A DNA stretch of 64,000 nucleotides from Candidatus Bacteroides intestinavium (GTDB lineage Bacteria; Bacteroidota; Bacteroidia; Bacteroidales; Bacteroidaceae), in the NCBI GenBank assembly GCA_019118325.1, contig DWZE01000069.1, positions 1 to 64,000 on the forward strand, read 5' to 3'. A program made the translations under genes and the position numbers. The stretch's first letter is position 1. Every line of letters starts with the position of its first letter. The notes under the pieces were generated by a model. It had not been told where the DNA came from and ran no database searches. It worked only from the letters and a program-made list of their open reading frames with translations. Positions 43,722 through 52,167 of this stretch are shown here, in pieces.

Positions 43722-44408
43722 TTAGCGTTTTCCGTCGCCTCCGATAGCGTTCCACACCAAGGCGCTGACCGCTGCCCCCACAAACGGAGCCACGATGAAC
43801 AGCCACAATTGTGACAACGCCTTACCGCCCTCAAACAGAGCCGGACCGATGCTACGTGCCGGATTGACCGAAGTACCCGTAATGGGAATGCAGACAATGT
43901 GCACCAACACCAGCGTCAGGCCGATGGCCAGTCCGGCCAGGTTGCCTGCACCCTTCTTGCTGTCTGTAGTGCCCAACACCACCAGCACAAAAATAAAAGT
44001 GAAAATGGCCTCGGCCAGGAAGGCCTGAATCAGCATGCCGTCGGCATACGAGTTACTGCCCGTCTCCGTAGGACCGCCATGTGCGCCCGTAGACACCAGT
44101 GCCCACAAGATGGCCGACCCGATGATGGCGCCAATCACCTGAAACAGCATATACATACCCGCATCTTTACCGCTCATCCGCCCAGACATCCAAACGCCCA
44201 GCGTGATGGCAGGATTGATGTGGCAGCCCGATATGCCTCCGATAGTATAGGCCATAGCCACCACGGACAAGCCGAAGGCCAACGCCACGCCCAATGTTCC
44301 AACACCTGCGCTCACCGCGCCCGCAGCATGGCCGGCAAAGACGGCACTGCCGCAACCCATCAATACGAGGACCATGGTCCCCACCATTTCTGCTAAGTAC
44401 TTTTTCAT
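43722..44408 (-). CDS. aqpZ: Aquaporin Z-like water channel (MIP family)
   Basis: A 228-residue inner-membrane channel with six helices and both NPA boxes: CHINPAITLGVWM (about residues 63-75) and GTSVNPARSIGPALF (about 180-195). The AqpZ-type pore arginine after the second NPA is present. Length is usual for water-selective AqpZ. A TATATTTG (44439-44446, minus strand) is a plausible -7 element. Confidence 0.94.
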   Translation of the reverse strand: MKKYLAEMVGTMVLVLMGCGSAVFAGHAAGAVSAGVGTLGVALAFGLSVVAMAYTIGGISGCHINPAITLGVWMSGRMSGKDAGMYMLFQVIGAIIGSAILWALVSTGAHGGPTETGSNSYADGMLIQAFLAEAIFTFIFVLVVLGTTDSKKGAGNLAGLAIGLTLVLVHIVCIPITGTSVNPARSIGPALFEGGKALSQLWLFIVAPFVGAAVSALVWNAIGGDGKR

Positions 44409-44438
44409 AAGTCTGATGATTTAAAAGTTTATCCGCGT

Positions 44439-44446
44439 CAAATATA
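44439..44446 (-). promoter_or_regulatory. Putative -7 element of aqpZ
   Basis: The minus strand reads TATATTTG (TAnnTTTG), 31 nt before the aqpZ start codon. Confidence 0.45.
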
Positions 44447-44560
44447 ACGAATTTGCAGGAACAGTGGTTCACGAACTAACGCTTTTTTTCAGCCGGACTG
44501 CATAAAAGTTGTTTCATGGGGACACAGATAGGTAAGTAATCAGAATTAAATGATAATTTA

Positions 44561-44690
44561 TGTGCGCGAAGCGCACAATGGTTAATGGTTTGGTTAATGA
44601 TAAATGGTTAATAGGCTTGTGCATGGTTCCTTTTGCTACGTATTAACCATTAACCATTTATCATTAATCATTGCGGCCTTCAGCCGCCAA
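44561..44690. repeat. Hairpin-rich TTAACCATT repeat element
   Basis: Three palindromic parts in a row: tgtgcgcgaagcgcaca (44561-44577); a long pair of aatggttaatgataaatgg-type words with attaaccattaaccattt about 30 nt later; and gcggccttcagccgc. The architecture (repeated heptamer-like words, inverted halves, a gcgaagcg motif) parallels the GGAGTTA family with a different word. Downstream of the minus-strand PAP2 gene. Confidence 0.7.
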
Positions 44691-44730
44691 ATTCCTATTT
44701 AACGTATAAACTAAATACGGACATTACCTA

Positions 44731-45723
44731 TCAACCCACTTTCACCCGCTGGCCGGCTGTCACGAACAACGGCCGCGCAAACCATTTCTTGAACATCCAC
44801 GTCACGGCCCAATAGAGGACGAAGGCAGACAGGAATCCCGCTATGGCGTCGATGACATAATGGGCCTGGATATATACCGTCGCCCCACACAGCAGCAGAT
44901 AGAGCGGCAACAAGCAGACAAAGAGCCGACGACTGCCCCGCCACGCCATAATCATCAGAATGGTCGAGATGCCCACGTGCGAACTGGGGAAAGCCGCCGT
45001 GGGACGCTCGCCCACCTGCTGCGAACTCTCCACCAGGCTGTAGAAGAAACCGTGCTCGTAGCCGGGACCGGGCAACAACTCCTGATGGTGGTTGAAGTAA
45101 TCGCCGATGGCCGGAAAAACACCCCGCGCCACGTTGTCCGCACCGATGGCGGGAAAGTAGAACTGCGGGCCGGCCACAGGCAAGAAGATATAGATGAAGT
45201 AATAGATGAAAAACGACGTGATGATGACAAAGGATATCTTCTCCAACAAGTCATAGCGGTAAATGAAATACCACAACACGACGATGAGCATCATCGGATA
45301 ATAGAAGAAATAGCCCAGATTGAGCGGCTCGCTGACCCACAACTGCGGCAGGCACTGGCTGAACCAGATGGCCGGTTGCCCGCCAAACAAACTCTGCTCC
45401 GCCGAGGCAAAGAGGTGATCCAGGTTGGGGAACAGACGGTTGAACTCATACGTGTCCGGATACCAGTAGGACAGCAACGACATCTGTACCACCACCCGCA
45501 CAAAAGCAGCGAACTTGCACGGAGCCAGCCGATAGAGGTACATCAGCACGAAGGTGACGGCGGCAATGAGCACGCGGTCCCACAACATCCCCGCCGGATG
45601 GTCCATCCGGTCATGAAGGAGGACTATCAGCAACGATGTCAGCAGATTGTATATCAGTGATATCTTTTCTATCGCGAACAGACCCTTGTAGGTCTCCACC
45701 CGCTTGAATATGTCTATAACCAT
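44731..45723 (-). CDS. PAP2-family membrane phosphatase/phosphotransferase (AUR1-like)
   Basis: A 330-residue membrane protein with about eight helices. The active site is intact: AAFPSSHVGISTILM (about residues 245-259, PSxH motif) and VYIQAHYVIDAIAGF (about 287-301, HxxxD motif). The order of helices and FLPVAGPQFYFPAIG resemble inositol phosphorylceramide synthase-type (PAP2_3) proteins. It could act on a sphingolipid or glycerolipid head group, but nothing beside it proves the substrate. Its ATG (45723) overlaps the stop of the upstream epimerase gene by 10 nt, so the two are coupled. Confidence 0.82.
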   Translation of the reverse strand: MVIDIFKRVETYKGLFAIEKISLIYNLLTSLLIVLLHDRMDHPAGMLWDRVLIAAVTFVLMYLYRLAPCKFAAFVRVVVQMSLLSYWYPDTYEFNRLFPNLDHLFASAEQSLFGGQPAIWFSQCLPQLWVSEPLNLGYFFYYPMMLIVVLWYFIYRYDLLEKISFVIITSFFIYYFIYIFLPVAGPQFYFPAIGADNVARGVFPAIGDYFNHHQELLPGPGYEHGFFYSLVESSQQVGERPTAAFPSSHVGISTILMIMAWRGSRRLFVCLLPLYLLLCGATVYIQAHYVIDAIAGFLSAFVLYWAVTWMFKKWFARPLFVTAGQRVKVG

Positions 45724-46742
45724 CCGTTTTCCTTATACCACGCCACCGTCAGGCGCACGCCCCGGTCCAGGTCGTAAGCAGGAGCATAGCCCAGCTCACG
45801 GACTGCGGGACCTGTATCGCACCGCCAGTTGCGCTGTTTCATAATGTGATACTTGTCGCGGTTGAGCGTACTGGCCTTCTTACGGCGCTTCGCCCACCAT
45901 TCAGCGCACAAAGATACGATTTTCAACGCAAACAACGGCAACTTCAAGCGGATAACCCACGGATTTCCCATCTCACGAATCAAAAGGTCCGAGAAAGTAC
46001 GGCTGCTGTACACCTGTCCGTCGGACAAGAAATAGGCACGTCGCGCCACGCCCTTCCCGATGGCCAGGAAGACAGCCTGCACCACGTCGGCCACATAGAC
46101 AAAGGTCAGGTCCTGACGGCGGAAGCCGGCGGCCACGTCCACGTGACGCCGGATGCTCTGAGCCATCAGGTAGTAGTCGCGCTCGCGGGGACCGTAAACC
46201 CCCGTGGGACGGAAGATGACATAAGGAAAGCCCTCCAGCCGCTGGAGATACTGCTCAGTCTTCAGCTTGCTGCGCCCGTAGGCGGTATCGGGACAAGGAG
46301 TGTCCGAGTCGCAGATGGGTTCGTACGTCCGTTCGTGCACCGGGCCAAAGACGCTGAGCGTGCTGATGAAGATAAACTGCCGGGGCACAAGGTCCAGCTC
46401 GCGCAACGCATCGATGAAGTCGCATGTCTGCCGATGGTTCATACGCTCGAAGTCCGCCGGATCGATGCACTTGGTGACGCCCGCACAATGGACAATATAG
46501 TCAAAACGCCCGTGCCCGGCCAGTTGGCGGCGCAGGACATCGGACTTGCCGAAGTCCAATTCGAGGAAGTGAATGCGCGGGTCTTGCAGGTAGGCCCGGC
46601 TGCTCGTGGCACGTACCCCTGCCCAAGTGTCGAAGCCACGGCGCACGGCCTCCTCCACGAGAAAGCTGCCGATGAAACCGCTGGCGCCGGTGATGAGGAC
46701 GCTGCCGCCCGATTCTTTGTTCTTCATTTTTTCATTCTTCAT
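45714..46742 (-). CDS. NAD-dependent epimerase/dehydratase (extended SDR)
   Basis: A 342-residue extended short-chain dehydrogenase. Dinucleotide motif VLITGASGFIGSFLVEEAVR (residues ~16-35), YIVHCAGVTKCIDPADF, catalytic Ser in FIFISTLSVFGP and YxxxK in DTAYGRSKLKTEQYL (about 160-174), RPTGVYGPRERDYY. Could be a nucleotide-sugar epimerase or a 3-beta-HSD-like reductase. It is linked by an ATGA overlap to the CDF transporter gene and overlaps the PAP2 gene by 10 nt; the grouping with a lipid phosphotransferase is suggestive only. Confidence 0.85.
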   Translation of the reverse strand: MKNEKMKNKESGGSVLITGASGFIGSFLVEEAVRRGFDTWAGVRATSSRAYLQDPRIHFLELDFGKSDVLRRQLAGHGRFDYIVHCAGVTKCIDPADFERMNHRQTCDFIDALRELDLVPRQFIFISTLSVFGPVHERTYEPICDSDTPCPDTAYGRSKLKTEQYLQRLEGFPYVIFRPTGVYGPRERDYYLMAQSIRRHVDVAAGFRRQDLTFVYVADVVQAVFLAIGKGVARRAYFLSDGQVYSSRTFSDLLIREMGNPWVIRLKLPLFALKIVSLCAEWWAKRRKKASTLNRDKYHIMKQRNWRCDTGPAVRELGYAPAYDLDRGVRLTVAWYKENGWL

Positions 46743-47647
46743 TTAATCGGTTCCACATGAATGCTGATATACGTTCCCTTGCCAAACTCTTCGCGCAGGC
46801 GCTGCTCGATGATTGTCGCCCGGCGATGCGCTTCCTCCAAAGGCAGCCCGCCATCCATGCGGACATGCAGGTCGATGGAGCAGGCATTGCCGATACGGCG
46901 TGTGCGCAGGTGATGAGGGGCGGTGATGCCGGGATAGGACTGTACGATACGGAGGATTTTCTCCTCCTCGGCGGCGGGCAGGGACTTTTCCAGCAGTTCG
47001 TTCATCGAGGGCACCAGCAGTTTGACAGACACCTTTATGATGAAGAAGCTGACAATGACCGCCGCAATAGGATCCAGGACTCTCCACCGGTCGCCCAGCA
47101 GGATGGCGCCACCGATGCCCGCCATCGTGCCAATGGATGAGAAGGCATCGCTGCGGTGATGCCAGGCATTGGCCACGACGGCCTGCGAGTTCAGCCGGCG
47201 GCCCTTATAGACGGTGTATTGGTAAAGCGCCTCCTTGGATACCACCGAGATGACAGCGGCCACCAGGGCCAACATGCCCGGTTCGGGCAGCACCTGCCCC
47301 CGGATGACGCTCCAGATGGACTGCATCCCGTTCCACAGGATGCCCACCCCCACCACCAAGAGGCAGAGGCCGATGATGGCCGTGGCCAGCGTTTCATACT
47401 TGCCGTGCCCGTAGTCATGCCCCTCGTCCTCAGGCTTGGACGAGATGCGCACGAAGACCAGCACGATGATGTCCGTCACGAAATCCGACAACGAATGCAC
47501 GGCATCGGCCAGCATGGCCGCGCTATGCCCCACGATGCCGGCAAAGAACTTGAAGAGCAGCAACACGAGATTGACCACGCTGCCCACAATGGTCACCTTG
47601 TAAATCTGACGCTCGCGCGAAGCGGTATCCTCAGCAGATGTTTTCAT
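46739..47647 (-). CDS. Cation diffusion facilitator transporter
   Basis: A 302-residue CDF-family divalent metal efflux protein of the inner membrane. Six helices; metal-site motifs HSAAMLADAVHSLSDFVTDI (HxxxD in helix 2) and NAWHHRSDAFSSIGTM (HxxxD in helix 5); cytoplasmic C-terminal domain with HHLRTRRIGNACSIDLHVRM. Likely exports Zn, Fe or Mn from the cytosol. First gene of a three-gene set with the epimerase (4-nt ATGA overlap) and PAP2 genes. Putative -7 TATCTTTG at 47756-47763. Confidence 0.93.
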   Translation of the reverse strand: MKTSAEDTASRERQIYKVTIVGSVVNLVLLLFKFFAGIVGHSAAMLADAVHSLSDFVTDIIVLVFVRISSKPEDEGHDYGHGKYETLATAIIGLCLLVVGVGILWNGMQSIWSVIRGQVLPEPGMLALVAAVISVVSKEALYQYTVYKGRRLNSQAVVANAWHHRSDAFSSIGTMAGIGGAILLGDRWRVLDPIAAVIVSFFIIKVSVKLLVPSMNELLEKSLPAAEEEKILRIVQSYPGITAPHHLRTRRIGNACSIDLHVRMDGGLPLEEAHRRATIIEQRLREEFGKGTYISIHVEPIK

Positions 47648-47755
47648 ACATATCCTTTTCCTAAACAGAACTTACATCAGGACTCAGAGGCACAAAGGCA
47701 CACGCTATCCCAGGAGGACAGCCTGCGTCTGACATCCGTCCATTCTTAAGGGAGG

Positions 47756-47763
47756 CAAAGATA
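47756..47763 (-). promoter_or_regulatory. Putative -7 element of the CDF gene
   Basis: The minus strand reads TATCTTTG, 108 nt upstream of the start codon. No clear -33. Confidence 0.35.
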
Positions 47764-47828
47764 ATACATCCGCACGGATTGGACGAATTTCTCCGGAGAA
47801 AAATCGGCCGGCAAAGGCCCCTCCGCAC

Positions 47829-47938
47829 CCCCATATCCGCAAGCACGGGCGGGGATATCTCCGAATGCGGACAGGGATATCTCCAAGTACGGGCGAGGAT
47901 ATCTCCGAGTACGGGCGGGGATATCTCCGGACAAACGC
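47829..47938. repeat. 22-bp GATATC repeat array, copy 4
   Basis: Four complete units of 22 bp (47851, 47873, 47895, 47917), for example gaggatatctccgagtacgg, preceded by a decayed unit at 47829-47850 (catatccgcaagcacgggc). In the divergent region between the CDF gene and rnr. Confidence 0.8.
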
Positions 47939-48028
47939 CCGGACATATCAATTTTTTAGGCGGAAAATGAACGAAAAACAGCGGGAATTTGTTTACTTTG
48001 CATTATCATTCATTCCTCTATATATATC

Positions 48029-50182
48029 ATGGGCAAGAAGAAAGAAAAACGAGAAAAGAAGGCGGGCAAACGCATGAGCAAGAAGCAACTGTCCGACCTG
48101 CTGACGGACTACCTGCACGAGAAAGGCAACGAAAGCGTGTCGCTGAAAAAGATATTCCAACAACTGCGCCTCACCACCCATCCGCTGAAAAGGCTGTGCA
48201 TGGACCTGCTGGACGAACTGAAAGAGGACGACTACATCACAGAGACGGAGCACCACGTCTACCGCTTGCACCAACGCGGCGTGGAGATGACAGGACGGTT
48301 CGTGCGCAAAAGTAACGGCAAGAACTCCTTCATCCCCGACGACGGAGGAGACCCCATCTTCATCGCCGAACGCAACTCCGCCCACGCCATGAACAACGAC
48401 CGCGTGCGCATAGCCTGCTACGCCCGCCGCCGGGGAAAAACAGCCGAAGGCGAGGTGCTGGAAATACTGGAGCGCGCCGCCGACAGCATCGTGGGCACCC
48501 TGGAGGTGACGCGCAACTATGCCTTCCTGCTGACCGAAAACCGCACGCTGGCCAACGACATCTTCATCCCCAAGGATAAACTGAAAGGCGGCAAGACGGG
48601 AGACAAGGCCGTGGTGAAAATCACCGAATGGCCGGACAAAGCCAAGAACCCCATCGGGCAAGTCGTCGACATCCTGGGCCGCGCAGGCGAGAACAACACG
48701 GAGATGCATGCCATCCTGGCGGAGTTCGGACTGCCCTACTCCTATCCGGAGAATGTGGAGGCGGCCGCGGACAAGATTCCGGACGAAATCCCCGCCGAAG
48801 AGATTGCCCGGCGCGAGGACTTCCGCCGCATCACCACCTTCACCATCGACCCGCGCGACGCCAAGGACTTCGACGACGCACTCTCCATACGAAGCCTGGG
48901 AGGCGGACTGTGGGAAGTGGGCGTACACATCGCCGACGTCACCCACTACGTGCGCGAAGGCACCGTCATCGACAAGGAGGCTCAACGGCGGGCCACGTCC
49001 GTCTATCTCGTGGACCGCACCATCCCGATGCTGCCCGAACGGCTCTGCAACCAGCTCTGCTCCCTCCGGCCGGACGAGGAGAAACTGGCGTACAGCGTCA
49101 TCTTCCAGATGGACGACAAGGCCGAGGTGAAGTCATCGCGCATTGTCCACACCGTCATCCGGAGCGACCGGCGCTTCACCTACGAAGAGGCACAACAGGT
49201 CATCGAAACAGGCGAGGGGGACTACAAGTACGAACTGCTGCAACTGGACCGCATGGCCAAGCTCTTGCGCGAACGGCGCATGGCAGGCGGCGCGCTGGAG
49301 TTCGACCGCGTGGAGGTGAAGTTCGAGATTGACGAGAAGGGCAAACCGCTGCGCGTTTACTTCAAAGAGTCGAAAGATGCCAACAAGCTGGTGGAGGAAT
49401 TCATGCTGCTGGCCAACCGCACCGTGGCCGAAGCCGTCGGGCGCGTGCCCAAAGGCAAGAAGGCGAAGGTCTTCCCCTATCGCATACACGACCTGCCCGA
49501 CCCCGCCAAACTGGACACGCTGGCGCAGTTCATCGGCCGCTTCGGCTACAAACTGCGCACGGCAGGCAGCCGGAGCGACCTCTCCAAATCCATCAACCGC
49601 CTGCTGACGGACGTCAAAGGCAAGAAGGAACAGAACCTCATCGAGACCGTTTCCATCCGAGCCATGCAGAAAGCATGCTACTCCACACACAACATCGGAC
49701 ACTATGGACTGGGATTCGAATACTACACGCACTTCACCTCGCCCATCCGACGCTATCCGGACATGATGGTACACCGCCTGCTCACGAAGTATCTGGACGA
49801 ACACGGCCGAACCGTCAGCGAGAAAAAATACGAGGACCTGTGCGAGCACAGCAGCGCCATGGAGCAACTGGCCGCACAGGCCGAGCGGGCCAGCGTGAAG
49901 TACAAACAGGTGGAGTTCATGCAGAAACACGTGGGACAGGTGTACGACGGGGTCATCTCCGGCGTCACCGAGTGGGGCCTCTACGTGGAACTGAACGAAA
50001 ACAAATGCGAGGGCATGATTCCCATCCGCGACCTGGACGACGACTACTACGAGTATGACGAGAAGAACTACTGCCTGCGCGGACGGCGCAAGAAACAGGT
50101 CTACAGCCTGGGCGACGCCATCACGGTGAAGGTGGCCCGCGCCAATCTGGAGAAGAAGCAGCTGGACTTTGCGCTGGCGTAA
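48029..50182 (+). CDS. rnr: Ribonuclease R
   Basis: A 717-residue 3'-5' exoribonuclease that degrades structured RNA. N-terminal basic segment (MGKKKEKREKKAGKRMSKKQ) and winged-helix region; cold-shock domains (~80-230); RNB catalytic domain with TIDPRDAKDFDDALSIRSLG (about 275-294; Asp residues for Mg2+), LVDRTIPMLPERLCNQLCSL and YTHFTSPIRRYPDMMVHRLL; S1 domain at the C-terminus (GQVYDGVISGVTEWGLYVEL). Length is normal. It converges with znuC. Confidence 0.96.
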   Translation: MGKKKEKREKKAGKRMSKKQLSDLLTDYLHEKGNESVSLKKIFQQLRLTTHPLKRLCMDLLDELKEDDYITETEHHVYRLHQRGVEMTGRFVRKSNGKNSFIPDDGGDPIFIAERNSAHAMNNDRVRIACYARRRGKTAEGEVLEILERAADSIVGTLEVTRNYAFLLTENRTLANDIFIPKDKLKGGKTGDKAVVKITEWPDKAKNPIGQVVDILGRAGENNTEMHAILAEFGLPYSYPENVEAAADKIPDEIPAEEIARREDFRRITTFTIDPRDAKDFDDALSIRSLGGGLWEVGVHIADVTHYVREGTVIDKEAQRRATSVYLVDRTIPMLPERLCNQLCSLRPDEEKLAYSVIFQMDDKAEVKSSRIVHTVIRSDRRFTYEEAQQVIETGEGDYKYELLQLDRMAKLLRERRMAGGALEFDRVEVKFEIDEKGKPLRVYFKESKDANKLVEEFMLLANRTVAEAVGRVPKGKKAKVFPYRIHDLPDPAKLDTLAQFIGRFGYKLRTAGSRSDLSKSINRLLTDVKGKKEQNLIETVSIRAMQKACYSTHNIGHYGLGFEYYTHFTSPIRRYPDMMVHRLLTKYLDEHGRTVSEKKYEDLCEHSSAMEQLAAQAERASVKYKQVEFMQKHVGQVYDGVISGVTEWGLYVELNENKCEGMIPIRDLDDDYYEYDEKNYCLRGRRKKQVYSLGDAITVKVARANLEKKQLDFALA

Positions 50183-50195
50183 GGAAGGGGCAGCA

Positions 50196-50870
50196 TCATC
50201 CGCCGGCCCGCGTGCGGTAGTCCAGCGTGCCGTCAACCCAGGCAACAGACCTGGCCAGGCGCGACACGGCCTCCGCATCGTGACTCACCAGGACGACGGC
50301 ACACGTGCGGTTGATCTCCGCCAGCAGGTCATAAAGACGGGTCGTCGAGTCCCTGTCCATGTAGGTATCCGGCTCGTCGAGCACAATAACTTCCGGGTCG
50401 GAGATGACCGCACGGCCCAGCAAAGCACGTTGCAGCTGTCCGCCACTCAGCGACCCGATGGCACGGTTGCCCAACCCTTCCAGCCCCATACGGGCCATCA
50501 CGCTACGGGCTTGGGCACGGTCGGCGGCCGTATAACGGTACACAAGCGGCCGGCGACCGGACAGGCCGGAAAGCACCGCTTCCTCCACCGTAATGGGAAA
50601 CTTGCGGTCGATGCTGCTGTATTGGGGCAGGTAGCCCATGGCAAACCTACGCACGCCGGCACCGCCACGGGCGGAATGGTAGACGATTTCGCCGGCGGCA
50701 GGCTTCAACAGGCCCAATATGCAGCGGACCAGCGTCGTCTTACCCCCGCCATTGGGACCGACGATGCCCAGGAAGTCACGCTCATACACCGTCAGGTTCA
50801 CATCCGTCAGCACGGTCTTGACGCCATAGGCCACGCGCAGGTTCTTTATTTCAATCAAGGGAACAGGCAT
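50196..50870 (-). CDS. znuC: Zinc/manganese ABC transporter ATP-binding protein
   Basis: A 224-residue ATPase. Walker A GIVGPNGGGKTTLVR (about 36-50), signature SLSGGQLQRALLGRA (about 138-152), Walker B EVIVLDEPDTYMDRDS, switch His VSHDAEAV. The size and layout are those of metal-chelate family (ZnuC/MntB) ATPases that power uptake through ZnuB. It follows the DedA-ZnuA fusion gene after 22 nt, so they form an operon; the membrane permease (ZnuB) is not in the window. Confidence 0.88.
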   Translation of the reverse strand: MPVPLIEIKNLRVAYGVKTVLTDVNLTVYERDFLGIVGPNGGGKTTLVRCILGLLKPAAGEIVYHSARGGAGVRRFAMGYLPQYSSIDRKFPITVEEAVLSGLSGRRPLVYRYTAADRAQARSVMARMGLEGLGNRAIGSLSGGQLQRALLGRAVISDPEVIVLDEPDTYMDRDSTTRLYDLLAEINRTCAVVLVSHDAEAVSRLARSVAWVDGTLDYRTRAGG

Positions 50871-50892
50871 GAGAAGAGGGAATCGGATGAGG

Positions 50893-52167
50893 TCAAGGAT
50901 TCGGAACTAATGATTCAGCCACATGCAGCATCTCCGCCGGCCAGTCATAGGCCAACGGATTGACGTCCACCACCCGCGTGCCGGTCTGCCGGGCAATCTG
51001 CGCGGCATTGCGCCGGTCAAACTCAGGCTGCACAAAGATAACGCGCACCCCCGCTTCGCGGCACGTGTCCACCAGCGCCTTCAGATAGGCCGGCGTAGGC
51101 TCCTTGCCCCCGGCCTCGATAGGTATCTGACGAAGCCCATAGTCGCGGGCGAAATAAGACAGAGCCGGATGATAAATCATGAACGCACGATCGGCATCGG
51201 GACGGGCCAACAGGACACGGCACAAGCTGTCCGTGCGGTCAATGACACGGCACAGGCTGTCGTACCGCTGCCGGTAGAAGGATTCACCCGCCGGATCCAG
51301 GCGGGTCAGGGCCTGCGTGATACCTCCGGCCATCAGACGGGCATTCAAGGCGGAATTCCAGACGTGAGGCTCTACACCCCCCTCCGGATGATGACCGTGT
51401 TCACGAATCAAGTCGATGCCTTCGGACAAGTCGAAGACCTGCAGGTCCGGTGCATTGGCGGTCAACCGCTCCGCCCACACTTGTTCAAAGCCCAAATAAC
51501 CCGTGCGAAGCCAAGCCCGGCTTCCGGACAGGTCCACCAATTGCCGGGGCGTAGGGTCGTAGGTCTCGGGGCTGGCTCCCTTGGGCACAAGACTGACTAC
51601 CCGGAAACGGTCGCCTGCCACCGCCTCCGTCAAATAACGGACAGGCTCAATGCTCACCGTAACGACCGGCTTGTCCGTCCCGGCCGTGCGCGGCGCGCAG
51701 GAAGACAAGACCCCCATCAGGGCCAGCAACATCACGACGTAGCGCGCCAACTTGCCCGCAAACATGGACAAAGTCGTCAACGTCAGGTTGCTGCGCATGA
51801 AGCCCAAAGCCACGGCAATAGCCTCGCCCACGAAAGGCAGGAAAGCAAAAAAAGCCATCAGCGCACCGCGCCCTTGCAGAAAACGCTGCATACGCTCCAC
51901 CTTCTCCGGCTTCACGCCCAGATATTTCTCAATCCAGTCCGTACGCCCCAGACGCCCCAGCCAATAACACGTGAGGCCACCCAGCGTATTACCCAACGAA
52001 GCCGACAGCACACAAGCCCACGGTTTCAGGCCCATGGCCACCAGAGCCGCCATCACCAGTTCCGAACTGAAAGGCACAATGCTGCCCGCCAATAAAGCAG
52101 ACAGAAACAGGCCCACATAGCCCCAGTCCGTCAGCAACCGTATCAACGCATCTAAGAAAGCATCCAT
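50893..52167 (-). CDS. DedA/YqaA-like membrane protein fused to a ZnuA-type metal-binding lipoprotein
   Basis: The ORF track shows 494 residues, but the first real start is the ATG at 52167 (MDAFLDALIRLLTDWGYVGL), giving 424 residues. Residues 1-~150 are a YqaA/DedA-type membrane domain (AGSIVPFSSELVMAALVAMG, GNTLGGLTCYWLGRLGRTDW, GRGALMAFFAFLPFVGEAIA). The last membrane helix YVVMLLALMGVLSSC (143-157) also reads as a lipoprotein signal with lipobox LSSC. Residues 158-424 are a ZnuA/TroA substrate-binding domain with SIEPVRYLTEAVAGDRFRVV, GASPETYDPTPRQLVDLSG and the metal-ligand His residues in EPHVW and IYHPALSYFARDYG. The reading frame is continuous, so either a true fusion or two genes sharing one frame with an internal ATG (residue 146) is possible. 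Overlaps the 330-residue membrane protein by 16 nt. Confidence 0.8.
   Translation of the reverse strand: MDAFLDALIRLLTDWGYVGLFLSALLAGSIVPFSSELVMAALVAMGLKPWACVLSASLGNTLGGLTCYWLGRLGRTDWIEKYLGVKPEKVERMQRFLQGRGALMAFFAFLPFVGEAIAVALGFMRSNLTLTTLSMFAGKLARYVVMLLALMGVLSSCAPRTAGTDKPVVTVSIEPVRYLTEAVAGDRFRVVSLVPKGASPETYDPTPRQLVDLSGSRAWLRTGYLGFEQVWAERLTANAPDLQVFDLSEGIDLIREHGHHPEGGVEPHVWNSALNARLMAGGITQALTRLDPAGESFYRQRYDSLCRVIDRTDSLCRVLLARPDADRAFMIYHPALSYFARDYGLRQIPIEAGGKEPTPAYLKALVDTCREAGVRVIFVQPEFDRRNAAQIARQTGTRVVDVNPLAYDWPAEMLHVAESLVPNP

Larger units (their letters stand above)
44409..44730. other. Intergenic region with hairpin-rich repeat
   Basis: Contains the aqpZ promoter region (44439-44446) and the repeat at 44561-44690. 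No gene is seen. Confidence 0.6.
47648..48028. other. Divergent intergenic region between CDF and rnr genes
   Basis: Contains the putative CDF -7 element and the 22-bp repeat array 4 (47829-47938). No gene is seen. Before rnr the sequence tttactttgc resembles the -7 consensus with one base missing. Confidence 0.5.

Noticed and set aside
44731-46742. Sphingolipid head-group operon
   Set aside because: The PAP2 protein resembles inositol phosphorylceramide synthase, but the companion inositol-phosphate genes are not present, so the pathway is not supported.
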